Origin: an uncultured Opitutia bacterium
GTDB lineage: Bacteria; Verrucomicrobiota; Verrucomicrobiia; Opitutales; Opitutaceae
Direction: 5' to 3'
Assembly (NCBI GenBank): GCA_903859715.1
Contig: CAIONS010000009.1
Coordinates: 62,001 to 126,000, forward strand
Length of the DNA stretch: 64,000 nt
The notes below the pieces were generated by a model. The model was not told where the DNA came from and did not search any database. It saw only the letters and a list, made by a program, of their open reading frames with translations. The translations under genes and the position numbers were made by a program. This document shows, in pieces, positions 25,699 to 37,807 of the stretch (position 1 is its first letter; each line of letters begins with the position of its first letter).

Positions 25699-26259
25699 AT
25701 GAAACACTGGCTCGCAACCGGACTGATGGGAATGTTGGTCGCGCTGACCACGGTGCGCGCCGAGGAGGCTTTCTCGAAAGCCATCCGGCCCGAGGATTTC
25801 GCGGCGGCGGAACTGGAAAAGCTCTCGCCCGAAGCCCTGGCACGGCTGGATGCGCTGGTGCAGGCCTACAAGAGCGGGGCGGTCGCGAAGGCCCGGGCTG
25901 AAGCCCAAGCCGAGGCCGCCAAGGCCGCCGCGGCCGTGGCGGCAGTCGCGGAGAAAGAAAAGGCGAAGGAACAGGCATCCCCCGGATTCTTTGCCAGGGC
26001 GAAGGTGTTGCTGACGCCCGGGACCAAGATTGAGTATAGCACCATTGAAAGCCGGCTGGTGGGCGACTTCACGGGTTGGGAGGGCCGCAAGGTTTTTACG
26101 CTCGAAAACGGCCAGCACTGGCAGGTGGCAAATGGCGGAGAATATTTCTCTCCTCCAGTGCCGAGTCCGAAGGTGACGGTGTCTCCGGCCGCGCTCGGAG
26201 GATTCTGGCTGACCTTTGAAGGCACCGGCGTCCGGGTGCGGGTCAAGTCGATGGACTGA
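25699..26259 (+). CDS. Secreted protein of unknown function
   Basis: 186 residues. MKHWLATGLMGMLVALTTVRAEE is a signal peptide with a likely cleavage after VRA. Residues 25-95 are an Ala/Lys/Glu-rich helix, probably a coiled coil. The C-terminal 90 residues form a beta-rich domain (IEYSTIESRLVGDFTGWEG, KVFTLENGQHWQVANGGEY) that resembles a small SH3-like or barrel fold seen in other proteobacterial and verrucomicrobial secreted proteins. Function unknown. It is divergent from the PTS EIIA gene. Confidence 0.75.
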   Translation: MKHWLATGLMGMLVALTTVRAEEAFSKAIRPEDFAAAELEKLSPEALARLDALVQAYKSGAVAKARAEAQAEAAKAAAAVAAVAEKEKAKEQASPGFFARAKVLLTPGTKIEYSTIESRLVGDFTGWEGRKVFTLENGQHWQVANGGEYFSPPVPSPKVTVSPAALGGFWLTFEGTGVRVRVKSMD

Positions 26260-26294
26260 GCGTAAGTCTGCAGCTTGCCTTGGCCAAAGGAGTG

Positions 26295-26400
26295 GGCAGG
26301 CACGTCCCTGTGCCTGCATGGATTTGCTCACGGGTCCAGGATCGCGGCGTGAAGCGGTCGGTATGCGACGCCAAGGAATGCAGGCACCGGACGTGCCTGC
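26295..26400. repeat. Inverted repeat with GCAGGCACG arms
   Basis: GGCAGGCACGTCCCTGTGCC at 26295-26314 (itself a short hairpin) and ATGCAGGCACCGGACGTGCC from 26378. They face each other across about 60 bp in the gap between the secreted protein gene and gyrA. Confidence 0.75.
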
Positions 26401-26445
26401 ATTCCTGCTGAAGCCTGCGCCGGATTCTTCGGGTGACCAGTAGCC

Positions 26446-28932
26446 TCAGCTGGCTGGAGCGTCGCTGGCGGGCGTCTCGGCCTCCTCGCCGATCTGTTCT
26501 TCCTCGGTCTCGATGATGCGCGCGATGCTGAGGAGCTTGTCGCCCTCGGCGAGGGTCACGAGCTTCACGCCCTTGGCGCCGCGGCCGGTCTCGCGGATTT
26601 CCTTCACGCGGGTGCGGATGCTCTGGCCCTTGGCGGTGAGCAGCATGACCTCGTCGGTGTCGTGGACGCTGAGGGCACCCGCGACATTGACAGAGGCATC
26701 GTCGGGGAGATCGATGGCGATAACGCCGGAGCCGCCGCGGCTGGTGAGTCGGTAGTCCTCGAAAGGCGTGCGCTTGCCGATGCCGTCCTCGCGGGCGACG
26801 AGCAGGCGGGCGGCGGGATCGCAGACCTCGATGGCCTTCACGAAGTCGCCGTCGTATTTGAAGCGCATGCCCGTGACGCCCATGGTGCCGCGGCCCTGGT
26901 CGCGGAGATCGCTCTCGTTGAAGCGGACGGCCTGGCCCTTGTGGCTGATAAGGATGATTTCGTTTTCGCCGTTGGTCAGCACGCAGCCGACGAGGGCGTC
27001 GCCAGCCTCGAGGTTGATGCCGATGAGGCCGCCCTCGCGGGTGGTATTGGCGTAGTCGGTGAGGCTGGTCTTCTTGGTGATGCCCTGGCGCGTGACCATC
27101 ACGAGGAACTTGCCGGGCTCGAAATCCTTCACGCACAGCATGGCGGCGATCTTCTCGCCCTCGCCGAGGCGGAGGAAGGAGGAGACGGACTTGCCCTTGG
27201 AGGTGCGGGTGCCCTCGGGGGTGTCGTAGACCTTCTTCGCATGGCACTGGCCGGTGCTGGTGAGAAAAAGGATGTAGTCGTGGGTGGAGGCGGTGAAGAG
27301 GTTCTCGACGAAATCCTCCTCGTACGTCTCGGCGCCGATGACGCCCTTGCCGCCGCGTTTCTGCGAGCGGTAGTCGGCGACGCGGGTGCGCTTGATGAAG
27401 CCGAGATGAGAGACGGTGATGACGCAGCCCTCGTTCGGGACGACGTCCTCCATGCGGAATTCATCGGCGGCGGCCACAATCTCGGTGCGGCGGGGCGAGG
27501 TGTACTTCGCCTTCATCTCGGCGAGCTCCTTCTTGATCAACGCGAGGAGCTTGGCCTCGGACTCGAGGATGCCGCGGAGTTCGAGGATGAGCGCCTCGAG
27601 GGCGAGATACTCGGCCTCGATCTTGCCGCGTTCCAGGCCGGTGAGCTGGTAAAGGCGGAGCTCGAGGATGGCGTCGGTCTGGCGCTCGGAGAGCGGGTAC
27701 TTCGCCATCAGCTTCACCTTGGCCTCGTCGCGATTGGAGGAGGCGCGGATGATCTTCACGAAGTCATCGAGGTTATCGAGGGCGATGATGTAGCCCTCGA
27801 GGATGTGGGCGCGGTCCTCGGCCTCCTTGAGGCGGAACTTGGTGCGGCGGGTGACGACATCGCGGCGGTGCTCGATGTAGCACTCGATGAGCTCCTTGAT
27901 GTTCATCTGCTTCGGCCGCTTCTTGTCGAGGGCGAGCAGGGTGACGCCGAAGGAGGACTCGAGCGCGGTCTTCTGGAAGAGCTGGTTGATGACGACCTTG
28001 GCCTGTTCGCCGCGCTTCAGCTCGATAACGATGCGGGTGTTTTCATCGGACTCGTCGCGGAGGTCGCGGATGCCGTCGAGCTGCTTCTCGCCGACGAGCT
28101 CGGCAATGCGGGTGACGAGCGTGGCGCGGTTCACGTTATACGGGATCTCCGTGATGACGATCTGCTCCATGCCGCCCTTGAGCTCCTCGGTGTGGGCCTT
28201 ACCACGGGTGCGGACGATGCCCTTGCCGGTCTTCAGGTAGCTGAGGATGCCCTCGCGGCCGGAGATGACGCCGCCGGTCGGAAAATCGGGGCCTTTCACG
28301 ATGGTGCAGAGGTCGTCGACGGAGATGCGTGGGTTGTCGATGATGGCGACGGTGGCGTCGATGATCTCGTCGAGATTATGCGGCGGGATGTTCGTCGTCA
28401 TGCCGACGGCGATGCCAGTCGAGCCGTTCATCAGCAGGTTCGGCAGGGCGGCGGGGAGAACGGTGGGCTCGGTGGTGGACTCCTTGTAGTTGGGCACGAA
28501 GTCGACGGTGTCTTCTTCAATGTCCTTCAACATGTCTTCGGCGATGTCCTTCAGGCGCGCCTCGGTGTAACGATAGGCCGCGGGCGGATCGCCGTCGACG
28601 GAGCCGAAGTTGCCCTGTGGATCGATGAGCGGGTAGCGCATGACCCACGGCTGCGCCATGCGCACGAGGGTGTCGTAGACGGAGGAGTCGCCGTGCGGGT
28701 GGTAGTTCTTGAGCACCTCACCGACGACGCCGGCGCACTTGTCGAAGGCGCGGTTGTGCACGAGGCCCTCGCGGAGCATGGCGTAGAGCACGCGGCGCTG
28801 CACGGGCTTCAGGCCATCGCGGGCGTCGGGCAGGGCGCGCGAGATGATGACGGACATCGAGTACTCGATGTAGGCCGTCTGCATGATGTCGGTGATGTTG
28901 GCGGTGGAGAGCTTTTCGTTGGCAGTGTACAC
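26446..28932 (-). CDS. gyrA: DNA gyrase subunit A
   Basis: 828 residues. The breakage-reunion domain starts [20 protein letters not shown]. The active-site tyrosine is Tyr122 in [10 protein letters not shown], the same number as in E. coli. In the quinolone region [19 protein letters not shown], positions 83 and 87 are Ser and Asp, the drug-sensitive residues. The C-terminal domain has GyrA-box-like QKRGGKGV and six beta-pinwheel repeats. An acidic tail ([10 protein letters not shown]) ends the protein. The start is GTG at 28932 ([20 protein letters not shown]). It lies downstream of gyrB on the same strand, separated by a 155-bp repeat-bearing gap. Confidence 0.97.
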   Translation of the reverse strand: MYTANEKLSTANITDIMQTAYIEYSMSVIISRALPDARDGLKPVQRRVLYAMLREGLVHNRAFDKCAGVVGEVLKNYHPHGDSSVYDTLVRMAQPWVMRYPLIDPQGNFGSVDGDPPAAYRYTEARLKDIAEDMLKDIEEDTVDFVPNYKESTTEPTVLPAALPNLLMNGSTGIAVGMTTNIPPHNLDEIIDATVAIIDNPRISVDDLCTIVKGPDFPTGGVISGREGILSYLKTGKGIVRTRGKAHTEELKGGMEQIVITEIPYNVNRATLVTRIAELVGEKQLDGIRDLRDESDENTRIVIELKRGEQAKVVINQLFQKTALESSFGVTLLALDKKRPKQMNIKELIECYIEHRRDVVTRRTKFRLKEAEDRAHILEGYIIALDNLDDFVKIIRASSNRDEAKVKLMAKYPLSERQTDAILELRLYQLTGLERGKIEAEYLALEALILELRGILESEAKLLALIKKELAEMKAKYTSPRRTEIVAAADEFRMEDVVPNEGCVITVSHLGFIKRTRVADYRSQKRGGKGVIGAETYEEDFVENLFTASTHDYILFLTSTGQCHAKKVYDTPEGTRTSKGKSVSSFLRLGEGEKIAAMLCVKDFEPGKFLVMVTRQGITKKTSLTDYANTTREGGLIGINLEAGDALVGCVLTNGENEIILISHKGQAVRFNESDLRDQGRGTMGVTGMRFKYDGDFVKAIEVCDPAARLLVAREDGIGKRTPFEDYRLTSRGGSGVIAIDLPDDASVNVAGALSVHDTDEVMLLTAKGQSIRTRVKEIRETGRGAKGVKLVTLAEGDKLLSIARIIETEEEQIGEEAETPASDAPAS

Positions 28933-28956
28933 GTGGACGGGAAAGGGATTTGGATC

Positions 28957-29080
28957 TTACAGGAGGTAACGGAGGGAACGAAGAGGGCTGAATTCAGAAG
29001 CCAGGAAACCGAATCGCTAGATCGCGGGCTTTCTGGTTTCTGGATCAACTCTGTTTGCTCCGTTTCCTCCTGTGAAAAAT
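28957..29080. repeat. Inverted repeat between gyrB and gyrA
   Basis: ACAGGAGGTAACGGAGGGAA at 28959 faces CTCCGTTTCCTCCTGT at 29058-29073 (18 of 21 pairs over the full arm). Inner CAGAAGCCAGGAAACC and GGTTTCTGG segments also pair partly. A gyrBA transcript must read through this 120-bp hairpin-forming region. Confidence 0.75.
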
Positions 29081-29087
29081 TCAGAGT

Positions 29088-31712
<2,625 letters not shown>

Positions 31713-31805
31713 TTAAGGAAAAATGGGCCCGGAAACCGCCTTCTTTTGGCCTATAAGCGAGAGTTTCATTTGACCGGGGTGGGGGTACCGGCAAAGTGGC
31801 CGGCC

Positions 31806-32519
31806 ATGCTCGCTCCCGTGCTCGAAAAGCTGCTGATTTTACAGGATCGCGATGCCAAACGACTGGGTTTGGAGGCCCAATTGAAGGCGGTGCCGAGGGA
31901 TATTGCCGCCGTGGAGCAGAAAATTGCCTCGGAAAGGGCTGCGATCGAGACGGCCAAGCATGAGCTGATGGGACTGGAATCGAAGAAAAAGCTCCTGGAG
32001 ACCGAAATCGGCTCGGCGGAGGACAAATTGGCCAAATACCGCACGCAGCAGTCCCAAGTGCGCAAGAACGAGGAATATCAGGCCCTGGGCCACGAAATCG
32101 AGACCGCGACGGGTGCGATTGGCGGCTTGGAGGAGCAGGAGTTGCAGATCATGTATGGGATCGACGAGGCGAAGAAGAAATTCGCCGCCGCCGAGGCCGA
32201 GTTGAAGGCGAACATCACCGGTCACGAGACCCGCATCCGCGCGCTGCGGGAACGCGAGGCCAGCCTCGGGGTGGAACTGAAAGCCGCCCAAACCGAGCTG
32301 GCTGTGGCGCGCAGCCCGCTGGGCGAACCGGAACTGAAGCTTTACGATCGCATCGCCGCGCGCGGACTGCCCGCCTGTGTCGGCATTCGCGGCGGCAAAT
32401 GCGGCGGCTGCCACCTGAAGGTTTCCAACGAAGTCGAGTCCGCGGCGCGCGGGAAAACCAGCGACGGCAAGCTGGCCACGTGCGACCAGTGCGGCCGGCT
32501 GGTTTATTGGGAATCCTAA
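31806..32519 (+). CDS. CdsZ-like coiled-coil zinc-ribbon protein (C4-type, DUF164 family)
   Basis: 237 residues from the ATG at 31806; an upstream open frame lacks homology. The first 175 residues are a long antiparallel coiled coil (LILQDRDAKRLGLEAQL). The C-terminus is a zinc ribbon with CGGC in GGKCGGCHLKVSN and CDQC in ATCDQCGRLVYW. This is the zf-RING_7/CT398 family; the chlamydial member interacts with flagellar/type III and sigma-54 components, elsewhere the role is unclear. It is convergent with the gene fragment at 32544-32816. Confidence 0.85.
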   Translation: MLAPVLEKLLILQDRDAKRLGLEAQLKAVPRDIAAVEQKIASERAAIETAKHELMGLESKKKLLETEIGSAEDKLAKYRTQQSQVRKNEEYQALGHEIETATGAIGGLEEQELQIMYGIDEAKKKFAAAEAELKANITGHETRIRALREREASLGVELKAAQTELAVARSPLGEPELKLYDRIAARGLPACVGIRGGKCGGCHLKVSNEVESAARGKTSDGKLATCDQCGRLVYWES

Positions 32520-32543
32520 GTGCCCGGAGAGACGGGCTCAGTC

Positions 32544-32816
32544 CTAGGCGGCGAGGATGACTGGAACCGCTGCGCGGGATTCGACCGTTTCGGTAGCCGG
32601 CGATGAACCTGTTTCGCGGCCAACATGGATGAATTGGGCCAGCTTGCCGTCCATGACGGCTGCGGCGGAACCGCCCGGTGCCAGCGATGCGGCGGCGTGC
32701 CGCAGCACGGGCCGGAGCGCGGCCAGCAGTGCGTAGCGGCGCTCATGGGCCTTGCGCCGGCTGGGCTTGAGTTCCTCGCGCGTGCGCGTGCGCAGCTGCA
32801 GCGGAAGTTCCCAACT
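32544..32816 (-). pseudogene. C-terminal fragment of an unrecognised gene
   Basis: An open frame of about 90 codons ending at TAG (32544-32546) reads WELPLQLRTRTREELK, then KAHERRYALLAALRPVLRHA, and ends ESRAAVPVILAA. The third codon positions are strongly GC and the peptide looks like real coding sequence, yet there is no start: only an internal Met in VMDGKLAQF. The frame turns into antisense of the histidine-kinase fragment at about 32816-32825. I do not recognise the family. It lies 24 bp beyond the convergent CdsZ-like gene. Confidence 0.5.
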
Positions 32817-32821
32817 GCCAC

Positions 32822-33772
32822 CGCCTGGGAGGCGACGGCATCGCCTTCCTGCAGGAGGCGTTGAAAGTGGACCCTTTTCTGGTGGGCATCGTGATGACCG
32901 GCCATGCGTCCATCCCGACGGCAGTCGAGGCGATGCGCACGGGTGCGATCGATTATGTGGTCAAGCCGTTCAAGCTGAGCCTGCTGCTGCCGGTGCTGGA
33001 ACGCGCCCTCACGGTGCGCGGCCTGCGCTTGAAAAATGTCGAATTGGAAAAGCAAGTCGGACAGCGCACCGCGGAGTTGGAGCAATTGAACAAGGATCTG
33101 GATGCATTCTGCTACTCGGTCTCGCACGATTTGCAGACGCCGTTGCGCACCATTTCCGGGTTCAGCGAGATTTTAAGCGGTCATCACGGCAAGTCGCTTT
33201 CGCCGGAAGCGCTTCGTCTGCTCGGCCTCATCCAGCGGGGTGCGGCGGAAATGAGGCAGTTGATCAACGATCTGCTGGAGTTCTCGCGGCTCGGCCGCCA
33301 GGCGATCACCCGGCAGAAAGTGGATGTGGGCCGCCTGTGCCGCGATGTATTCGATGAACTGGCGGGTGAACGCAGCGGCCGGCGGGTGGAGTTGCGCCTG
33401 CAGTCCCTGCCGCGGGCCGAGGCGGACCCGGCTTTGCTCCGGCTGGTGCTCGTCAACCTGCTCTCGAACGCGATCAAGTATACCCGTCCGCGCGAACGGG
33501 CCCTGATCGAGGTCGGGGTCGCCGGACCCGGGGCCGAGCCAGGACCGGTTTATTTTGTGCGGGACAACGGAGTCGGCTTCGACCTGCAGCATGCCGCGAA
33601 GCTCTTTGATGTTTTTCAACGACTCCATCATGCCCATGAATTTGAAGGCACCGGCGTGGGTTTGGCCACCGCGCGGCGGATTATCGAGCGTCACGGCGGC
33701 CGAATCTGGGCCGAGGCCGCGCAAGACTCCGGCGCCACCTTCTTTTTTACGCTGCCGCCTGCCGCTGGGTAG
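32822..33772 (+). pseudogene. Response-regulator/histidine-kinase hybrid, N-terminus missing
   Basis: The frame starts within a receiver domain: GGDGIAFLQEALKVDP, FLVGIVMTGHASIPTAVEAM and AIDYVVKPFKLS carry the Thr and Lys of a receiver, but the phosphoacceptor Asp and the first half are absent. A coiled coil follows, then an HisKA domain with FCYSVSHDLQTPLRTISGFSE (phosphorylated His in SHDLQTP). The HATPase_c has LVNLLSNAIKYT, VRDNGVGFD and GTGVGLATARRIIERHGG. Together this is a bacteriophytochrome-like hybrid kinase. A TTG at 32861 could still allow a kinase lacking most of the receiver. The truncation point is at about 32820. Confidence 0.8.
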
Positions 33773-33851
33773 GCGGCTTCGCGAGGTGGCGGAATCGAAG
33801 TCAAAGCGCGGGAGCATCCGGAAGTACGGCAGCGCCGGATGGAGCCCATCC

Positions 33852-33879
33852 TTGCCTTTGCCCGGGGAATTTTTACGTT
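33852..33879 (+). promoter_or_regulatory. Candidate sigma-70 promoter of rnpB
   Basis: TTGCCT (33852-33857), 16 bp, then TACGTT (33874-33879). The expected start point, about 7 bp further, coincides with the first base of the P1 helix of rnpB at 33887. Confidence 0.4.
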
Positions 33880-33886
33880 CTTCCCC

Positions 33887-34336
33887 TTAGCTTTGGGGCT
33901 TGGTCGTTGCTCCGAGTTCTTTGATCCCAAGGCGCGGGTAACGCCGCGCCCGATAACCTCGGAGAGGAAAGTCCGGACACCACAGGGCAGGACGCTGCGC
34001 CAGCTGCAAGGCGAGCGCAGGCGCCGCGTTTCAAGGCGCGGCGACGGACAGTGTCACAGAAAACAAACCGCCCGATCCGAACCGCCGCAAGGTGGCTCGG
34101 TTGGGGTAAGGGTGAAAAGGTGGGGTAAGAGCCCACCGCGCCAGCGGCGACGCTGGTGGCAGGAAAAACCCCGTCTGGTGCAAGGCAAAATAGGCGGCTG
34201 GGCGGCCCGTCCCATAGCCGCGGGTATGCCGCATGGCGCGCAAGCGCCACGGCCGTGCAAGCGACCGAGAGAAATGACGACCGAACCCCGGCTTGCCGGG
34301 GGGAACAGAATCCGGCTTACCGGCCCCAAAGCTAAA
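33887..34336 (+). ncRNA. rnpB: RNase P RNA, bacterial type A
   Basis: Catalytic RNA of RNase P, which removes 5' leaders of tRNA precursors. Conserved blocks occur in order: GAGGAAAGTCCGGAC at about 33961, ACAGTGTCACAGAAAACAA (CR II/III area) at about 34049, GGTGGGGTAAGAGCCCACCG (P10-12), GGCAGGAAAAACCCC, then AGAGAAATGACGACC and ACAGAATCCGGCTTAC near the 3' end. The P1 stem is 13 bp: TTAGCTTTGGGGC at 33887-33899 with its complement at 34323-34335. The length of about 450 nt is slightly above normal. It lies downstream of the kinase fragment and upstream of rpsT. Confidence 0.95.
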
Positions 34337-34352
34337 ATTTTCATCTGATCGC

Positions 34353-34372
34353 CCCGCTCCCGCGGGAGCGGG
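34353..34372. terminator. Perfect 20-bp palindrome after rnpB
   Basis: CCCGCTCCCG directly followed by its complement. It lies 17 bp after the P1 3' strand and may help end or process the rnpB transcript, though no T tract follows. Confidence 0.4.
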
Positions 34373-34612
34373 CGGCGACCTTGCCGCATTGTCACGCACC
34401 GGTCGCGAAATTGCCACCGAGGCCGGGCAGGCTGGCCGGCGTTTGCTAAAGGAATGCGTCCCCGCCGGTCCTGCTTGGTGTTGTGGGCCGGGCCGGCCGG
34501 CACGCGATTTCTCTTGGGGAATCCCGGCGCGCCAGGGGTGGTGCGCCGGGAATTGCCCTTGACTCTCCGGGGCGCGTTTGGGTTTCTGTCCGGCTCAAAA
34601 CACCATCCATCC

Positions 34613-34873
34613 ATGGCCAACACCAAATCAGCCATCAAAGCCGCGCGTAAATCCGCCCGCTTTACCGTTCGCAACCAGGCCGTCAAAACCCGCCTCAAGA
34701 CGCTGCACAAGAAGCTCGACGCCGCCATCAAGGCCGGCGAAGCCGCCGCCACGAAGGCCGCCGCCAGCGCCTATGCCTCTGCGATGGACAAGGCTGTGAA
34801 GTCAGGCGTCGTCCACCGGAACGCCGCCTCCCGCGCCAAGGCGCACGCCGCGAAGTACGTCTTCGCAAAGTAA
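34613..34873 (+). CDS. rpsT: 30S ribosomal protein S20
   Basis: 86 residues from the ATG at 34613 (MANTKSAIKAARKSARFTVR). The Lys/Ala-rich three-helix pattern, KTRLKTLHKKLDAAIKAGEA and the C-terminal HRNAASRAKAHAAKYV, is that of S20, which binds 16S rRNA early in 30S assembly. A possible -35 (TTGACT) lies at 34559-34564. The gene is monocistronic, with its own terminator 27 bp after the stop. Confidence 0.97.
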   Translation: MANTKSAIKAARKSARFTVRNQAVKTRLKTLHKKLDAAIKAGEAAATKAAASAYASAMDKAVKSGVVHRNAASRAKAHAAKYVFAK

Positions 34874-34900
34874 TCCGCGCTTCTGCGCGCTCTCTTTTTA

Positions 34901-34930
34901 AACCCCGCGGCCAGGGCCGCGGGGTTTTTG
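34901..34930 (+). terminator. Rho-independent terminator of rpsT
   Basis: A 12-bp stem AACCCCGCGGCC (34901-34912) with its complement at 34915-34926, ending in a T run and then GCTTTTGC. Confidence 0.92.
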
Positions 34931-35023
34931 CTTTTGCCCGCCGAGGGAAAAGGAAATCCCCGCGATAGGATTTGAGCTGCACCCGCTGATGCGCGTTGAT
35001 TCGTTTGGCCTGCGGCAAAACGA

Positions 35024-37807
35024 ATGATCCCCCATCGCCATTTTCTTCCCTGGGATCGTTCGCTGTTGCCGCAGGCAGTGGCGTGGCTGGCTGGCCGCTG
35101 GGCCGGCGGCGCGCCCCTCGATCTTTCCCGGGTCCTGGTTGTGGTGCCCACGCGCCAGTCGGGCCGCCGGTTGCGCGAGGCGATTGCCGCCCATGCCTCG
35201 GCCCACGGGCAGGCGGCCTTTCCGCCACGCGTGTTCTCGCCCGAGGCGCTCGTGGCGCCCGGACCGGTGGCGGACATGGCCTCGCGCCTGGAGTCGCAGC
35301 TCGCCTGGGTGGATGTTTTCCGCGGCCTCGACCTTGCGGCATTTCGCGGGGTGTTTCCCGTCGATCCGCCGGCCCGCTCGTTTGCCTGGGCCCTGCGGCT
35401 CGCGCAGGATTTTTCGCGCCTGCAAGGCACCCTGGCCGAGGTCGGGCTGCGGCTGGCCGATATCACGGCGAAGGCGGGGGCTGATTTTTCCGAGGTGGAG
35501 CGCTGGCGCCAGCTGGCGGAACTGGAGCAACAGCACGGGGCAAAACTGGCCGCACTGGGCTGGCGTGATGGACAGGCGGTCAAGATCGAGCGGGCTTCCG
35601 CGCCGGGTTTGCCCGATGGTATTGAGCGCATCGTGGTGATCGGCACGCCCGATCCGCTGCCGCTCGCCCTGCAGGCGCTCGCGGTCCACGCGCAAACGGT
35701 GCCTGTGGAGGTGGTCGTGTTCGCCCCGAAGACCGCCGCCGCGGACTTCGACGCCTGGGGCCGACCGCTGGCCGCTGCCTGGGCCGGCCACGTGTTCGAC
35801 CTGCCGGATTTTGAACGACGGGTGCAGCTGTGCGCCAGTCCCGCTGCGCAGGCGGAGCGCATCGTGGCGATGACTGCGGGCTATGGTGCGGCCGAAGGCG
35901 TGCTCGGCATTGGCGTGGCTGACTCCGAGGTGCTCCCGCTATTGGAAACGGGCCTCCGGCATGCCGGCCTGACGGGATTCAATCCCGAGGGCCGCGCGCG
36001 GTACGGCGACCGGCTCTTTCAACTGCTCGCCGCGCTGGCAGGCCTGGTGCGCGAGGATTCGTTCGCGGCGGTCGCCGCGCTTGCGCGTTGCCCGGATTTC
36101 CTGGACTTCGCCCAGGCGCGCCATGGTCCGGGATTTTCGGTCGCGGGATTCCTCGGGGCGCTCGATGAATTGCACGCGCATCATCTTCCGCCGGACCTGG
36201 CGGAAGCGCGCCGGCAAGCGCCGGAAATTGCGGAGCTGACGGCGATCGCGGAAGTGCGCGCGACCCTGACGGCCGGGACATTTCCCGAAAACGCGGCCGC
36301 CGCGCTGGGCCTGATTTTCTCCTCGCGCCGTTTCGACCTCGCCCGGCCCGCGGATGTGCTCGCCGCCGAGGCGGCCGAAGCTTGGACCGAAGTAATGCGC
36401 GAAGTCAGGACGGCCGGAAAAAAACTTGAAACCGTGTCGACGGCGGAATGGTGGGAGGTGGCGCTGCAACTTTACGGGGAAGGCGTGCAGACGGATGACA
36501 AACCCGCCGGAGCGATCGAACTGCAAGGCTGGCTGGAACTCCTGTGGGAAGACACGCCGCACCTCATGGTTGCCGGGCTCAACGACGGCTTGGTGCCCTA
36601 TGCCGTGGTGGGTGATCCCTTTTTGCCGGAGTCGCTGCGCGAACGCCTCGGCTTGAAAACCAACGCCGCGCGCTTTGCCCGCGATGCCTACCTGCTGCAG
36701 GCGCTGGCGGTCTGGCGCGAGCCGGCCGGCCGGCTCGATCTGTTGCTCGGAAAAACCTCGGCGGCCGGCGATCCGCTGCGTCCATCGCGACTCCTGCTGC
36801 GCTGCGCGGACGCGGAACTCCCGCGGCGCATCGCCTTTCTTTTCAGTCCGGCGGAGTCGGCCCGGGCGACTCCGCCATGGCGCCGCGCGTGGCAGCTGCA
36901 GCCGCCGCGGGTTTCCGCGCCGTCGCGCGTGGCCGTGACCGCATTGCGCGCCTGGCTCGACTGCCCGTTCCGGTTTTATCTTTCCCGCGTGCTGCACATG
37001 GCCGCGGTGGACCCCGGCAAGACCGAGCTGGATGCGCTGGATTTCGGCACACTTTGCCACGCTGCCCTGGAGGCGATGGGCCATGAACCCGCGTTGCGCG
37101 ACTGCACCGATGCCGGGGTGCTGCGCGAATTTCTCATCGCGGCCCTGACGGCAGAGGCGGCGAAGCGCTTTGGACCGGAATTGACGCTGCCGCTGATCGT
37201 GCAACTCGAGTCCGCGCGTCAGCGGCTATCCCGGGCGGCCGAGGTCCAGGCGCAGACGCGGGCCGAAGGCTGGGTCATCGAAAGCGTGGAGCGAAAATTC
37301 CTCCTCGAGGTCAACGGCCTCGTAGTGAGCGGCAAGATCGACCGGATCGACCGCCATGAGCAGACGGGGGCCATCCGGGTGCTGGATTACAAGACCTCCG
37401 ACGGCCCGGTTCGGCCCCGCGACGCCCATTTGCGCGCGGCGCGGCGCGATGAGATGGCGCCGGAATTCGCCCGCTATTCAACGGAGGGCGAGCGCGAGGA
37501 AGTGTGGCGCGACCTGCAGCTGCCGCTTTATCTCCGGGCGCTGGCGGCGGAGTTTCCCGGCGAGATCACGGGCGGATATTTCAACCTGCCGAAGGCGGCG
37601 ACGGAGACGGGCATTGTGCCGTGGGATGGCTACACGCCGGAATTGGCCGAGGCGGCGTGGCGTTGCGCCGGCGGCGTGGCCGCGGCGATCCGTGCCGGCG
37701 AGTTCTGGCCGCCGAATGAAAATGTCCGTGCCGATTACGACGACTTTGCCGCGCTCTTCCATCACGGGGCGGCGGCAAGCGTGGCGTGGCCGGAGGAAAA
37801 ATCATGA
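35024..37807 (+). CDS. addB: AddB-like subunit, PD-(D/E)XK nuclease family
   Basis: 927 residues. The N-terminal part is helicase-like without a Walker A motif (VLVVVPTRQSGRRLREAI), as in AddB of the alpha-proteobacterial/verrucomicrobial type. A segment LMVAGLNDGLVPYAV matches the inactive helicase core. The C-terminus is a PD-(D/E)XK nuclease: LDCPFRFYLSRVL, then GKIDRIDRHEQTGAIRVLDYKTSD with the Asp, Asp and Lys catalytic residues. With AddA it forms the helicase-nuclease that processes double-strand breaks for RecA. The iron-sulphur cysteines of Bacillus AddB are not evident. The stop overlaps the addA start as ATGA. Confidence 0.85.
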   Translation: MIPHRHFLPWDRSLLPQAVAWLAGRWAGGAPLDLSRVLVVVPTRQSGRRLREAIAAHASAHGQAAFPPRVFSPEALVAPGPVADMASRLESQLAWVDVFRGLDLAAFRGVFPVDPPARSFAWALRLAQDFSRLQGTLAEVGLRLADITAKAGADFSEVERWRQLAELEQQHGAKLAALGWRDGQAVKIERASAPGLPDGIERIVVIGTPDPLPLALQALAVHAQTVPVEVVVFAPKTAAADFDAWGRPLAAAWAGHVFDLPDFERRVQLCASPAAQAERIVAMTAGYGAAEGVLGIGVADSEVLPLLETGLRHAGLTGFNPEGRARYGDRLFQLLAALAGLVREDSFAAVAALARCPDFLDFAQARHGPGFSVAGFLGALDELHAHHLPPDLAEARRQAPEIAELTAIAEVRATLTAGTFPENAAAALGLIFSSRRFDLARPADVLAAEAAEAWTEVMREVRTAGKKLETVSTAEWWEVALQLYGEGVQTDDKPAGAIELQGWLELLWEDTPHLMVAGLNDGLVPYAVVGDPFLPESLRERLGLKTNAARFARDAYLLQALAVWREPAGRLDLLLGKTSAAGDPLRPSRLLLRCADAELPRRIAFLFSPAESARATPPWRRAWQLQPPRVSAPSRVAVTALRAWLDCPFRFYLSRVLHMAAVDPGKTELDALDFGTLCHAALEAMGHEPALRDCTDAGVLREFLIAALTAEAAKRFGPELTLPLIVQLESARQRLSRAAEVQAQTRAEGWVIESVERKFLLEVNGLVVSGKIDRIDRHEQTGAIRVLDYKTSDGPVRPRDAHLRAARRDEMAPEFARYSTEGEREEVWRDLQLPLYLRALAAEFPGEITGGYFNLPKAATETGIVPWDGYTPELAEAAWRCAGGVAAAIRAGEFWPPNENVRADYDDFAALFHHGAAASVAWPEEKS

